A DNA stretch of 64,000 nt from Brachypterus glaber (taxonomy: Eukaryota; Arthropoda; Insecta; Coleoptera; Kateretidae). The position numbers were made by a program, and so were the translations under genes. The notes below the pieces were generated by a model that was not told the origin of the DNA, searched no databases, and saw only the letters and a program-made list of their open reading frames with translations. This document shows, in pieces, positions 1 to 12,923 of the stretch. The first letter of the stretch is position 1; every line of letters starts with the position of its first letter. The stretch lies in the NCBI GenBank assembly GCA_958510825.1, contig OY294049.1, positions 9,548,001 through 9,612,000 of the forward strand, in the 5' to 3' direction.

Positions 1-967
1 GAATCTCTCTACACGGTTCAAACTCGAATTGAAAGTTTTTTCGTATTTATGTATTTATAATTAACATAATAAAAAGTTAAGGAATATAGGAGCATCCTAT
101 TATTATTTTTTTAAATTATACCCTATTTATTTCGTTTATTTTTTATACATAACATATATTGTTTTAAATCAAATTTACCGTAAAAATTTAGATATGATTA
201 CATTTTAAAAATATATTAAAAATCAAGTTATCTAAAAAATTGAGCACCCTGCGATTTTCTTTTTGGCCTTAAAATAATAAGCAAGCATCAAAGAAATAAA
301 ATATAAAACAAAACTCTAAGTGCAAGAACTTTCGGGTTAAGCTTATTTTTAGCGCAGTGTGTACGATTATTCGTAGGTAAAATTTTAGCAGTTTGGAAGC
401 TAACATGTTCGTCGTATCAGAACAACAAGGTTTCAACTAAAATTTGTTTAGGTTTTCACTTTTTTGCATTTTTGAATAGTTCTTTTTACTACCTTTTTGC
501 CTGTACTGAAAAAATAAAAATATTATGCACATAGACCATTTTATTTACAATACAACCATGTTCTATCTGCATTTTTTAAGATAATAAAGTTTAATTTAAA
601 TTTCTTACTTAAAAATTAGGTACTCCGTTAATGAAAATTAAGTCACATCGATGTCACTAATGCATAAAAAGTTTGGCCTGTGATTATTACCAAAATTGTC
701 GATGTTGATGAGGAATGCTTGTGCGAAACAACTACTAATTATCAATTTTAATAATGATTAATAATAATTTATGCAAAATATTGCATTTATGTACAAATAA
801 TTAAAACAAACAGCCAAAAAACATGTGAATTTAACGCAAAAAGGTTCTAACTCAGTTAGAACACTGTTGTACTACTACTTTTCATAGATTTTTGGGTTAT
901 CAAAGTTCCAACTTATTATTTATTTTTAATACTGTGCACAGGCAACCAGAAAATAAAAATAAAAAAA
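1..967. other. AT-rich sequence, no feature seen
   Basis: Poly-A/T-rich, no frames above background and no convincing inverted repeat. Confidence 0.5.
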
Positions 968-1212
968 TCATGTGCCAGAGACTAGGTCTATAGACCAATT
1001 TTTTTAGGGTCGCTGAAATCGAATCTGACCTCAGAATTGCTCCATCAGGTCACAATTTTAAATACATCTAAAAAAAGGGTGCGAAAATTCCTTAAATTTA
1101 TATGTTTTTAAGTGTAGAAAAAAAATGTGACCTGATGGAGCAATTCTGAGGTCATTAGGTTTCAGCGACCCCAAAATTTTAAAAATGAGTTGGTCTAGTC
1201 TCTGGCACATGA
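968..1212. mobile_element. Foldback element, first of a tandem pair
   Basis: ATCATGTGCCAGAGACTAGG at the left is mirrored at the right end. The inner arms (GAATCTGACCTCAGAATTGC and GACCTGATGGAGCAATTCTG) also pair. A second copy of the same family begins about 47 bases further on. No frame. Confidence 0.68.
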
Positions 1213-1258
1213 TTTTTTTTTGGGTGGCTGTACACAGCCAACCAAAAAAAAATTAAAA

Positions 1259-1478
1259 AATCATATGCCAGAGACATTTTTATATTTTCAGGGTCGCTGA
1301 AATCGAATCTGACCTCAGAATTGCACCATCAGGTCACAATTTTTTTCTACACTTAAAAAAGGGTGCGAACATTCCTTAAATTCAGATGTTTTTATGGGTA
1401 GAAAACAATTCTGATCTGAGGTCAGATTCGGTTTCAGCAACCTCGAAAATATAAAAATGTGTTGGTCTAGTCTCTGGA
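1259..1478. mobile_element. Foldback element, second of a tandem pair
   Basis: Same family and orientation as 968-1212, with ATGCCAGAGAC and the GGGTCGCTGAAATCGAATCT block repeated, but the right arm has lost part of the pairing sequence. The two copies were probably made by separate insertions or a tandem duplication. Confidence 0.65.
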
Positions 1479-1479
1479 A

Positions 1480-4141
1480 TATAAATTATTTTTTTTTTGT
1501 TATTTTACCCGATACAGTCAAAAACTAATTTTTCACAAAAACTGGATATGTCTGGTTCTGCAGTTCAACTCCTCACGTTTTTTTAAATAGTTGGTTTTCT
1601 GTTCTTTGATTGAGTGTAAGGGTAAAGCTTTTTTTCAAACAGAGGTGAGGACCTTTTTTTGTAAAGATTTTTTTTTTAGAGGTGAGGACCTTTTTTTGTA
1701 AAGTTTTTTTTTAAGAACTTTTATTTACATGGGGGCCCCTCACATGTCACAAATCTCACGAGCCTCGTGATGTACAGTCCGACACTGATTAAAATTAAAA
1801 AAAAAATGGCTGAGGAGCTAAACTTAGGAGCTCCTACGTGCAGCTCTTTATGCAACGTTTTGATAAACTGCGCATGCGCACGCGCATACTATGACCGTTT
1901 TTCAATGTTATTTTACAAAAAAAAAAAACACCAAACAGACGCCAAACCAACGTTAACGTAAACAAAGGCCCCCTCATTAAAAAAAGACCAAACCAAGAAA
2001 AAAACAAAACAAACTCCTGCATAGAGTCCTGCATTTAGGCGCTTGTCTAAACTAGATTTTCAGTAGTAATTCACTTGTGGACGTGTAAAATTTCAACTTG
2101 TATGTAAAAAGGTTTTTTCCAAAAGAATCCGAAAAAAAAGTAATATTTAAATTTGACGTTGGGTTTCTTTGTACAGGGTCACATGTATCAAAATGCTTGT
2201 TAGTTTCATTTTTTAAAACAGTATTTTACTCGCCCTGGTTTATACCAAGATTATAAGCTAATACGGGACTGACTATCGATGTCCAAGTTTAGGGTTTTTT
2301 TGCCTACAAATTGTTATTCTCATCCATCGAATGACAAACTAGGGGAAATACAACTTTGCAAACTAAAGTTTCTTTTTTATCAATTGGTAACTAATCGGCT
2401 TCGGCAGGGAATTTTATATACCGGGTGTACAAGCTTTCTGTCAAAGATATTAGTTGTTTAGTTTTTTTAGTAAGTATTCTCATAGGTTAACAGATACATT
2501 TTTAAAAAATATTTTCAAAAGTACAGGGTGTGCCAGAAAAATGGTACATGCACAACATATGTCTTTTTAAACGGAACACCCTGTATATTTAATGATTTTT
2601 AAATTTTAAATTAAATTCCAAATCGTTTAATATGTAACAATCTATATCTATCTCCAATAGTTTTTGAGTTATTTCGATTTTAACGAAAAAATTGCCATTA
2701 TATAATTATAATTATAATTAAGCAATTGCAAAAAAAACTGTCTCCTAACATTTTAGAGTTATGATTTTAAAGATTTGGGTTAATTTTAAGGAATGCCTAT
2801 TCTTTTTGTGTGATTTACATATTTTAAATTTAAAGTTTATATCTCATTTCGTTCCAAAGTTACGGGGGGGGTGTACCATTTAAAAGAATAACCATGTATA
2901 GTAGTATAGTATAGTGCTGTTCTCGCCAGAAAGAAGTAGGACAGCAATTTTTTTAATGTTAGTTTGTGTGTCTATAAAAAGATTTGATATGTTGCTTTTT
3001 TTGCGGCCAGGCATCATAAACAGACTTCATAAATTTGACACGTTAGAAAAGTGAGGTTATGTTACTGAAGTTTCAACTCCTAAACTCGTTAACAGAAGGC
3101 GTATAATCTATATATTTTATTATTTCACGAAGAATAAAGTATTTTGAAATAAAAACTAATAAAAACTATTGAAAACAGTCTCTAATTGATCCTAAAATAC
3201 AAAAGTTGTCATTTTTTGAATATTTTCACAACAAAAAACAAAAAAAAACAAAAAAAAAAACAAAAATAACACAAAAAAACTTCAAAAAAAAACAAGCCTT
3301 CAAAAAAAAATGGTTTTTTTACAACTCTAATTCGTGAGTATTTTAACAATCTTTTGATATATATTCTAACAAAAAAACTGGATTTTCCGCACCTAATTAT
3401 ATTCAAGACAGTAAGTTTTAGTAATAAAACCAGAAATCAGTGCAAAAATATAGTTCATTTTTGTGGTCTATTCTGGTTTCGAGCGGATTTTTTCCGCCTG
3501 ATATTTCGATGAATATGGGCGGAGATACACGGTCTACGCCAATCAAATCATCAGAAGAACTACTGTGAAGTTGGCTTTCACGCGTGAATAAAACTCACCG
3601 AAATGAGAATAGACCCCCTGATGCGCAACGTAACCCCACTGAAATTAAACTATTTCATAAAACTACAACTGCCTAAACGGAAGCCACTTTTGAGATCCGT
3701 CAAAACAAAAACAAGCCAACCAGTGCGCATGTGCTAGATTCTTCTCATTACTGCGGTGAGTGAATCGTCTAGTAATAATTCTACTTCTAGTAATAATTCT
3801 AGTTTATTGATCCTTCTACTTCTAGTAACAAATCAGTTGCATGCAATTATGTCAATAGCAGTTTTCATTAGTTTTTGCAATAGGCAACGTCGACTGTCAA
3901 TAAATTACGGTTCTTATACATTACCTCAAACAATATACCTTATCATATAATGGGAAACTCACAGTAAAATGGTATGTAAGTCAAACATCCAAACACGTTC
4001 TCAGAGCTTCGACATGAATCCAGCAACACGTCTGCCGCGAAATGCCAGCGACAGTAAAGAATTTGACAACGTCACGTTTGCGAACAGTTTAAAACAAATA
4101 AAATTAGCCAAATACATTAAAAAAGGACTCTTGTTGTAATA
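1480..4141. other. Intergenic, scattered repeat debris
   Basis: Short direct repeats (GAGGTGAGGACCTTTTTTTG at about 1643-1700) and ACAGGGTGTGCCAG / ACCCTGTATA fragments near 2523-2590. Frames here are low-complexity. Nothing gene-like. Confidence 0.45.
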
Positions 4142-4401
4142 CTGTAGGATTAACCGTTTTCGAGAAAATTTAATTTGAAGGTGAAATTTCACGGTTTGAA
4201 GGCGAAAAATTAAATAGTAAAAATGTTGAAAACCGAAATTTTAGCTCCCTATGGTTTAATTTTTGGATGTACCTGTATATGAGGTTTTTTCTCAGTTCTC
4301 TGCATCATGAAAATTTCGGTTTCAACATTTTTGTTATTTAATTTTTCGTCCTCGAACCGTGAAATTAAAATTATTTTTCTCGAAAGCGGTTAATCTTACA
4401 G
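4142..4401. mobile_element. Foldback element
   Basis: The left arm CTGTAGGATTAACCGTTTTC pairs with AAGCGGTTAATCTTACAG at the right. Inner arms include TGTTGAAAACCGAAATTTT and its complement around a unique centre of about 70 bases. About 260 bases in total, non-coding. Confidence 0.6.
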
Positions 4402-5044
4402 TAATTCAACAATAGTAGCTTTTTTATGTACTTTGACCTGATGAATCATATTCCAAAAATAAAAATACAAAAAAGGTACACTGATGTGGAATCACTCACC
4501 AAGTTTTTTGCTCATCATTTCCGGACACCCTGTATTATTAAAACCTAGTTAAAAGTTTTGTTGTACTAATACGTTAGATGTAACGTAATGTATTAGCTTT
4601 ATGAATGGCAGCCCATTTAGTCGCTTTATCATAATTTTTGACAAGATCGACAAAATATATCAAATATTTTACATTATATTTATATTGTATTTTGTTTCTA
4701 TTATACAGGGTGTTTTTTTAAAACAGTGAAAAAACGATCTAGTTGTGACCAGATCCACAGTTAAATATGGAACAACTATATTTCTAGTTGCTGCAGCAAC
4801 CAGAAACCAGAAATGCAACCAGAAACCTGGTAGGAGCAACAAGACCAATTAAAGATCTCGCATTCGCACCCAGTTATATTCACTTACTCTGGTTTTGAAC
4901 GCGAGCTCCTCAATTGTTGTTCTTACCAGATCCTTAAAAAGTCTGGTGTTGGGTAACCACAACCAGTTGTGTTGTTGGCCTTACCAGATTTCAGGCTGCA
5001 AAAAAAAATTGGGTGTTCCAAAAAGCCTAAACTCGCACTGTGCG

Positions 5045-5362
5045 TCATCGAGCATTTATTGGCCGAAAACTACCCGTCGGCACGATCCGAAAATGTTGAA
5101 AAAAATAGGGAATGACCTCCTGGTAGTACTTTACATAACAGCGTAAAAATTATTTGGTAGATCAATTTGTTTATATTTATTCACTAAACAAACAAAACAG
5201 AGAAATAACGTCATCGAGCATCTGTTGGTTGAAAACTACCCCTCCCTCCCAAAATTTGAAAAAGATAGGGAATGGTCCTTTAGTACTTTACATAACATTT
5301 CGTTTGTTATGTAAAGTTCTACCGGAAGAACATTCCCTATTTTTTCACAACATTTTGGGACC
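5045..5362. repeat. Direct and inverted repeats of a ~95-bp unit
   Basis: A unit starting GTCATCGAGCA and ending TACTTTACATAAC occurs at 5045-5142 and 5210-5298 in direct orientation, then partly inverted at 5304-5362 (GTTATGTAAAGTTC ... GGAAGAACATTCCCTAT). Decayed tandem or foldback material of unknown class. Confidence 0.5.
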
Positions 5363-6341
5363 ATGTAAAGTTCAAGTTTTTTTGGAATGATCCAAATTTT
5401 TTTTAGTTAATAGTAGACTGCATTTACCTTTGGTAACCTTAGCTAGTTCCAAGGTTTTAATGAAAATTGATTTTTTTAATAATAATACCAAAAAAAAGTT
5501 AAAATAGAAATGGAAAGCCTAAAAAGCTAAAAAGAAGGAGCAACTGCGATTTAGGTGACTACTGGCATGTAATGAGGGGGTAGTCTTCTATCAACAACTA
5601 AAAGAAAATTTGTGCGGTCATTCCAAAAAAACCTAAACTTAATAGGGTCGCACTGTGCCTAGGGGCAAGTTTTTTCCATTAAATGGAATACAAATTTTGT
5701 ATTGAAATATCTCACGGTACTACTTAAACAAGTTAAATCAAAAAATAAGCGACCCATTTTTATGGTTTGCGTAAAATAGAATTGAAAATATTTGTACATT
5801 TTTGAAAAAAGTCCGCTATTTTGTTATTTTTTTACCAAAAAAATCATCTAGTTCGGGCTATAGCGACTAACTAATATCCCGTTTTTTTTCAGTCTATCCA
5901 AACGGCCGGAATCATATCGACTGTTTGGACTTTTTGATGTTTTTTTTTCAAAAAAATTTTATGGCCAAAAAATTATTTTTAAAATTTAAAGGTAGAACGA
6001 GAGGTAGAAATACCCCTTAATTCCTCTAAAATATATTAAGTAAACTGTTCTGCAGCCTACTGTCATTATACAATGTGGGTTAACATGTTATTGAAAACGC
6101 AGTCCAATTATAGTTATAATTAGCTATCAAAATCATCAATATCGAGTAAATAAAACCTATAATTTTCGACAAATTAGGGTTCGCTTTAAAAATATACAGG
6201 GTTGTTCTTTTAAATGGTACGCACCTCGTAACTTTAGAACAAACAACAAAACTAATATACACAAATAATTAAATAGCAACGCAGGTCATTTAATATATCA
6301 TTTTAAAGAGATCATCATTTAGTTGTGGAACTAATTATTAA

Positions 6342-6543
6342 CCCCTTGACGCACCACTTTTTTTCGGAAAAGTGGTTAATTTTTCACCAATTTATTTTTT
6401 CTTAATTTTTAGTCTACACTGAAGGGAAATTATAATGTTGAGAAAATTAAAAAAAAAAACTTTATTTTCTACATTCTAGGTCGGGTGAGCGAAAAAGAGC
6501 CAACCTACTGTGAACGAGTTAACTCGGTGACTGCGTAAAGCGG
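6342..6543. mobile_element. TTAA-flanked MITE (piggyBac-like ends)
   Basis: It is flanked by TTAA at 6338-6341 and 6544-6547. Ends are CCCCTTGACGC and, in reverse complement, CCGCTTTACGC. Internal blocks (AAGTGGTTAATTTTTCACCA and AGAGCCAACCTACTG) recur in the 26201-26344 copy. Non-coding. Confidence 0.62.
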
Positions 6544-7370
6544 TTAAAAAAAATTGAATATATATTTTTTAAAGTTATTCACATTTTCAATTTTTTGTGC
6601 ATAAATATTTAAAATTTTACAGGATAATGATATATAATTAGTCTTAAACTAATAATACATACAATATTCATTATTTGGAACATTTTGTACAAAATTTCCA
6701 AAATTAATTTTTAAATATGTCATCAATTTTGAAGAAAAACAAAATCTTTAAAAAAAAATAACTCAGGAACACTTTCTGTTAAATCATCGAGGTTTTGAAT
6801 GTGACCTTTTCTTAAAAAAGAATATCAGCCAATGGTATTTGCATGTACTTACTTTAATCAGAGACATCCTAAATGGGGGTCTTAAGACAATAAGTGACAA
6901 TTGTCACTTTTTTGCCCCAAACATTTTGCTGCCTAACTTTTTGATGGGTTTATTATTAAAATAGTATTTTCCAGGTAAAAACACAGAATGCACTTGTTCT
7001 TAGAATCTAATACCGTGGGATTAACCGTTTTCGATTAAAAGCAAAATGACACGTATCGAGAAACAAAAATTAAACACTATAATATTAAAAATTAAAAAAG
7101 CGGGGTGATTCTACATCAAAAGCTAAGAAAAAAGTCCCTTTAAAAATGGTGTAATTTAGGAGCCCGTAACTCCCTTAGAATCGATTTTTGAAACTACATG
7201 TAAAGCAACTTTTTTTTTGTTTTTGATGTGCAATAACCCTAAATCATTGAAATTTTGGTTTTAATAATTTATTGTTTAATTTTTGTATACATGGTAGCCC
7301 AAAAAGAGCGTGTCAAATTTAGGGGGCGTGGTCAACATTCTAGGGAGCACCTACATACCGATTTCGGCCT

Positions 7371-7417
7371 ATAAATAAATAAATAAATAAATAAATGTAT
7401 GTATAAATAAATAAAAT
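7371..7417. repeat. AAAT microsatellite
   Basis: An AAAT tetranucleotide run, interrupted by GTATGTAT. No gene nearby. Confidence 0.8.
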
Positions 7418-7625
7418 AATTGTTTTTTTCGAGTCATTTTTCGAGTATTTGGGACTCATATCAACATCATTGTTTGAACTTTCGAGGTAAGTGACAATTT
7501 TTTTTCTTCCTGCGCAAACGCCACCCTCGGCCTCCCCTGCAAGTAACCCGAGCCGATCCGGTAGTTACTCTGGACTGGTCGCCACCCCTCAGATTTAAAC
7601 CTGGAAGGCTCTGGACCACGGTTAT

Positions 7626-7850
7626 AAGTAAGTAAGTAAGTAAGTAAGCAAGTAAGTAAGTAAGTAAGTTTATTTGTGTTTTTCCAAACGGTAACACAAG
7701 TCAATAGCCGGTAAGGGCCGGAAGAGGAAGGTGGTTGGGTAGGTAGACGGTCTTCGAACCTTAGGTCACGACCGGGATCTAGGGTTTGGAAACGGCATAG
7801 GGCTCGGAAAAGTATAGCGCCTGTTAATTGCTGCCATTTTTTCATTCATT
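7626..7850 (-). mobile_element. Probable 3' tail of a retroelement ending in a CTTA array
   Basis: Read on the - strand, a moderately GC-rich stretch ends in ACACAAATAAA, directly followed by CTTA repeats (7626-7668). A 3' UTR followed by a short tandem tail is the usual end of LINE-type or dependent SINE-type elements. The frame across it is not recognisable, so class and left boundary are uncertain. Confidence 0.35.
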
Positions 7851-8651
7851 TCCTTCTTCCGCTTTTCTCTTTTTTGGTGCTAATCTTGAACCTCTCCCTC
7901 TCAGCTATAATTCAGATTCCAACCAGTCAATTTAAACCAGGACAGTAATTTAAAATGGATTCACCAACACTAAGTAAATCCACAGAAACATCCGAAAAAG
8001 AAACTTCGATATTGAGAAGCTCTGCTGCCGAAATGGTGTGGTATAGCAACTTCCGGCTCCGGTTCTCGGTGCTCCAACTATATGAGAATAGTTGGCGAAG
8101 ATTTCATCAAGAAACAAATTGTAAGAGAGAAGTTTTAGATGAAACTCTTGGGCCACCCTACAGTATAATGGTAAAGTTACTTATGGGCCACCCTGTATAA
8201 TACTGTACCTTTATCCAACGCCTAAATATAAACGTCTTGTTTACTCTAGCTATTTTAATAAGAAAAGTGAAAGAAAGTTTCCCTCATTTATTGTAACAAA
8301 CTGTTGTATCTCTAAACTAGGTCAATTCAATAACGCATAAAGTCACGCAAACATTGACAGTACTAGCACAAAGGGTGGGGATGTTTTAGCCGTTTGTTGA
8401 ATTAACCTTCTTTCGAGATACAACAGTTCAGAAATGATGTACTGATATTTCCAGTAAAATAAATATGTGTTGGATAAAAGATTGGATACAATCGAGTTAA
8501 ATCGAGTTAAATCACGCATACCTTATAAGGTATGGGGGGTAAAGCGCTGACAAAAATGTTTACACCTGAATTCCTTTTAGGAGGAAATCTTTAAAGATTT
8601 CCTACTAAAATATTTATAAATATATTTAAACATGTATATTATTGACAGCTC

Positions 8652-9225
8652 TTGCGCTAGAATAGTATTGTACGGTAGTATTCAAAAATTTTCAAAAATC
8701 GTCCTAAACAAAAAATTCTTGGATATAAATTTTTTTCATAAAAAAATAAGCAACTTTTTTTTAATTTCGGTCCATCCGATAACTCAAGAATGAATAATCC
8801 AATCGACTTGAAATTTTCAGGAAAAATTAAGTTCTACGAAGGGAAGATCCCTATTGTTTTTGAAAGTAATCCCACCAAAAACAAAAAAGTTATAGGGGGT
8901 TGATCTTTTAATCGAAAAAAGCTGAAAGAAAATTCCAATTAAATTAAAAAAAAAACTTTTATTACAAGGATAAATTCTACCAATTTTAAAAGTAATCCTC
9001 CCAAAATCAAAAAATTATGAGGGGTTAAACTTTTAAAAAATATATCATTTTTTATTTTTCTTTTTTTAGCATAAAGAAAATAAAAAACAAATTGAAAAAT
9101 TAAAAAAAAATGAAACATTTTTCAAAAAAAAAAATATCTTTTTTTGAAAATTATTTTTTTAAGTATTTGGGAAACGCAATATGCTGTGAATAGAATATAA
9201 TGAAATGCGTAAAACTAAGCCTTCC
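8652..9225 (+). mobile_element. Dispersed repeat family A, copy 1
   Basis: It begins GCGCTAGAATAGTATTGTAC and ends with TGCTGTGAATAGAATATAAT. Further copies lie near 14560-15275 (+), 40125-40485 (+), 40500-40610 (+, partial), 41425-41960 (-) and 48340-48715 (-). All share the block GGGAAGATCCCTATTGTTTT. The ends are imperfect inverted repeats around TAGTATTATA. No frame survives. Confidence 0.65.
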
Positions 9226-9354
9226 TCGATGCCTCCCCTAGCTAAGATGTTTAGGTAAAAGTATGTAGAAAATTTGCTTCTTGTAAGTCTAAACTATAAA
9301 AATAAAGGCCGCCAATATCAGTATCACCTTTTTGTGGATATAAAATAGTTATTT

Positions 9355-10310
9355 ATAATACAAGGGCGAAAAGTTAAGTTTTTCGATTGAGTAGGTTTTT
9401 AGAAGCCGAGTGCCGGCGGATGGGGCCTGTCCGAGGTTAATAAACCTACGAAATCGAAACTAAACTTTTTGCCCGTGTATTATAGAATATTTTTATTCGA
9501 TTTTTACGAATTATAATAAATTATTAAAATATACTTAATTTTAAATTGCAAAAAATATTTCTTTTTACTGTCTTATTACTTATCTAGTTATCCATGACAA
9601 ATTGCTAGGCAATCAAATCGCTAAAAAAAATTGAATCGTTTCTTTTGGGTGCGGTTTCATTTTCAAATTAAAAAAGCTATAGCTTGGTGATTAATTAATT
9701 AATTTCTGTTAAAATGTGTCTGTTATAAAAATAATAATACTTCTGAAACCGTTAATATTCATAATAAATATTGAAATTGATTTTACAATTGAAATTTTGT
9801 GTTTTTAATTTATTTTAGTGGATAAATACAGATTAATCAGTATGGGAGGATTGGTGTAGTGGACTACCGCGTCGTACTTGACGAGTTTACTACCCAAAAT
9901 AGCGTGAGTTCGATTCTCACCGGCGCCGATTATCCTTTTTTAGTTAATCAATAATTGAAATTTGGCGAAGGCGTTTGTGAAGCGGACACTCCCTATAAAT
10001 TGGTTCGAAAGTCAATTAAAGCCGGTGGTTCCCTCTACTACTAGCCCCACGCAAGTCCTGGACTTAGGGGATGCTTAATTAAGTAGAATAGTACGAGATT
10101 AAACAAAATGTAAACGTAAATGTAAAAATGTAACATATGTTTTGAGGTTATGTTATAGAAAAATCATTTATTTTGTATGAAATGATTATAATAACTGTAT
10201 CTTTATAAATATTACAGTAAAGGTAAAGCATCTTTTTTTAAAAAGCTAACAAACTACACGTCTTAGCGGGCGAAAAAAACTTTTTGGCCCGTAATACATG
10301 TATTAAAAAT
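9355..10310 (+). mobile_element. Repeat family B, copy 1, interrupted by a SINE
   Basis: It runs from a 48-base hairpin arm (AAGGGCGAAAAGTTAAGTTT) to GGGCGAAAAAAACTTTTTGG at the right. The second copy is inverted at 40630-41405. In both loci a family A copy lies immediately beside it at the same end, so A plus B is probably one composite element of about 1.4 kb. The SINE at 9841-10130 is a later insertion. Confidence 0.68.
9841..10130 (+). mobile_element. tRNA-derived SINE
   Basis: RNA polymerase III promoter boxes are present: an A box in TTGGTGTAGTGGACTACC and a B box, GAGTTCGATTC, 40-50 bases later. The tRNA-like head ends near CGGCGCCG and is followed by a unique body and a TGTAAA-rich tail. 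The boundaries come from comparison with the uninterrupted copy at 40630-41405, which lacks exactly this segment. The acceptor stem does not pair, so it is not a functional tRNA. Confidence 0.78.
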
Positions 10311-11863
10311 GGACTTTTCCAAACCATCACCCCTCCTACTTAAACAAACAAAAAAAAACGATTCTGAACATGAACTATAAAATATTCAATGTGCTATTGA
10401 AATCGATGTAACACTTTCTACTTTTGTTACGATAATAAATACATTTTGAATGAATAAATAAAACACAATAAAAATGTACATTTTTATTGTAACGCTATTC
10501 AGTAAGGTATAGATACAATATGAACCGTGAAGCCTTAAATATCCCCACAGCTTCTTTCTTTATTGCGTGAAAAATGAATAGAAATAAATTATAATAATAT
10601 TATAAGTGGTGGCGCAAAAGAATACCCACGAGAAATGAAAGGGATAGACGATTTTTCAATTCACAAATAATAAAAATAATCAGGTCCGTAACTAGAAGGG
10701 GGCGAACGGGGCATTAGCCCCATTAGCCCCCTGGCTTTGGTTTGAGCCTCTGGAGTTTTCGTTGAGCACCCTCTGGCTTTTCTTTCCTAACTAAATGGTA
10801 AGGAATTTCCCTTTTTTTTCAGGAATTTTCCAACTATTTTGTTTTGAAAAACAGGAAAAACTTACCCTCCTGAAAAAATTTTGCTAATAAAAAAAATAAA
10901 AAAAGTCCTCAGCTCAAAAAAAAAGGTCCTCGACCCTCTAAATTTACCACTCAGTTTTCCCAACTGCTCCGCCAATTTTTCCAACTCTCTACAAATTTCC
11001 CAACTCTACCAGTATTATTACCTACTCTGCCACCAATTACCAAACTCTACCACTCAATAATACATACATTGACAGTGAATTTTCCCAACTCGATCGTGGT
11101 TGGGGGGGGGGGGGTTGTAGCGCCCCAATAATATGATTTATCCATTTTTTTGTCTGTTTAGGTTTATAACTTTTTTTGGGTAAGTTAAAAAAAAAATTAA
11201 ACAGTCATTCGTTTTAACAGATTTACCTAATATTTCTAAAAAAATCTTAATAAAGTCATTACAGTTTAAACAGTGCCGTAGACAAAAAGGGTAACTTTTT
11301 AAATAAAATATAAAGTAAGAACGACACTGGTTAAATTATGTAAAGTCCCCAATATTGCCCAACATATTAAACAGTTAAAAGAGTCAGTGGTGTTTCAACA
11401 ATTAAGTAAAAAGGGTAAAATAAAAAAACACTGACTTTCAAAATAAGGTTGTTATTATTCTATTATTATTATTCTAAGTATCTCAGTTCAAGTTGCATCT
11501 AAAAATCTTAAAGCAAAAAACAAGAATACTTTTGAATAATTTTTAAATTAAGAAACAGTGAAGAATAGTTGAGAAGCGAATTTACAAGTAAGTAGTGTTT
11601 TTTAAGAATAAAGGTAGATGTAGACCGAATATATTTACTCTATGATTTAAGACAAGTTTTTTAGATATAAATATATTGATAAGGGGATTTATTTAATAAT
11701 AGACATTTTAGGAATAGGGATATTTTAGAATAAAAATAATTAATGATATAGTAATTAGGAATAGAGATTTAGCAGTGTCTTTAGTTTCTTCAATCCCTTA
11801 AAAATAAATACGCTTCAAAACCCAAATAGTATTTACTAAATACAAATTCACAGAATAAGATAA
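10311..11863. other. Intergenic, no gene seen
   Basis: Contains a CAGGTCCGTAACTAGAAGGG-like element end near 10681 and a G-run near 11100, otherwise AT-rich. Confidence 0.4.
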
Positions 11864-12097
11864 GGGAACGTTCAAGTATTACGTAACGCAAATTGTACCA
11901 AAATTCATACACTTCATACCCCGGTTCTCGCGTTATTATAGATTATAGAGATTTCATATTTTGGCTACCCCCCTAATAAGGGGTGTGTTAGGGGGGTAGC
12001 CGAAATATGAAATCTCTATAGCCTTGAATAATGCGAGAACCGAGGTATGAAGTGTATGAATTTTGGTACATTTTGCGTTACGTAATACTTGAACTCC
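11864..12097. mobile_element. Near-palindromic foldback with GTTACGTAA-type ends
   Basis: The left end GTTCAAGTATTACGTAACGC and its reverse complement bound about 230 bases that pair almost throughout, meeting at GGCTACCCCCC / GGGGGGTAGCC. The same terminal sequence bounds the larger element at 62715-63226, and GTTACGTAAT also sits in 29850-30528. Confidence 0.7.
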
Positions 12098-12923
12098 AAC
12101 ATACTTGAATTTTAGCAAATTTAACCTGGGGCCATTTCCCATAAGAAAAGTACGTGGTCATTTCAATCTGAGCAAGGTCTAACGTTTCAAGAACTGTTTA
12201 GCAGTATCTGCTAATAAATTTGTTCAAACAACTTTATTACCAAATTATGTGCTTAACATTATGATCGAATATTAATTCTAATATCCACTAAACAAACACA
12301 ACATTTTTTTTTGTACAGGGGCTATCCATAAATAACGTAAGCTCGTAAGTAAGTTTTTTTTTTTATTTTAGACTTTTCCTGTCAAGATTTTGATGTGTGT
12401 GCCTAGATTCTGGACTAAGACACTTGACTAATGTACAATGATTTAGAAAAAAGGATAAGACTTCAATTCTTCGCGTAACTAATCACACGTCCCCCAAATG
12501 GAAATAGCAAGATTAAATTAACATTAATTATGTTAGCAAAGGGTCTGTAAGCTATAAAACCTCTGAGAACGAAATCCTAATGAGCGCCAGTTCTAAATAG
12601 TGGTAAAAGTTCTTCCGCAGACTGCATGCTAAACAACAGTAACAAACTGTAAATTCTTTTGTACAATTCTAATGGTGTTTTTGTTGCTGATTTAGATTTT
12701 GTTTAGATCAAATCTCTATCTTTCCATTTTTAAGAAAAACCGTTCCAAAATTTTATAAAAAATAAAACTTGTAATTTTTGGAGGTTCATATTAAAATTAT
12801 TATAGCACATACAAAAGTTCTTTCTAGTTTAAGTTAAAGTTACATTTATGCTCTATAAAATAGCCACGAAATGTCTGAAAATCATTTTAAAAGTTCAGTT
12901 GATGCCTCTGCAATGATGTTTAA

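Noticed and set aside
7456..7845. 129-codon frame on the - strand
   Set aside because: Half of it is translation of the CTTA tandem tail (Leu-Thr-Tyr-Leu repeats). Treated as retroelement 3' sequence, not a gene.
9841..9930. Possible tRNA gene
   Set aside because: A and B boxes are present but the 5' end cannot pair with the CGGCGCC 3' end, and a 200-bp non-tRNA body follows. Called as a SINE.
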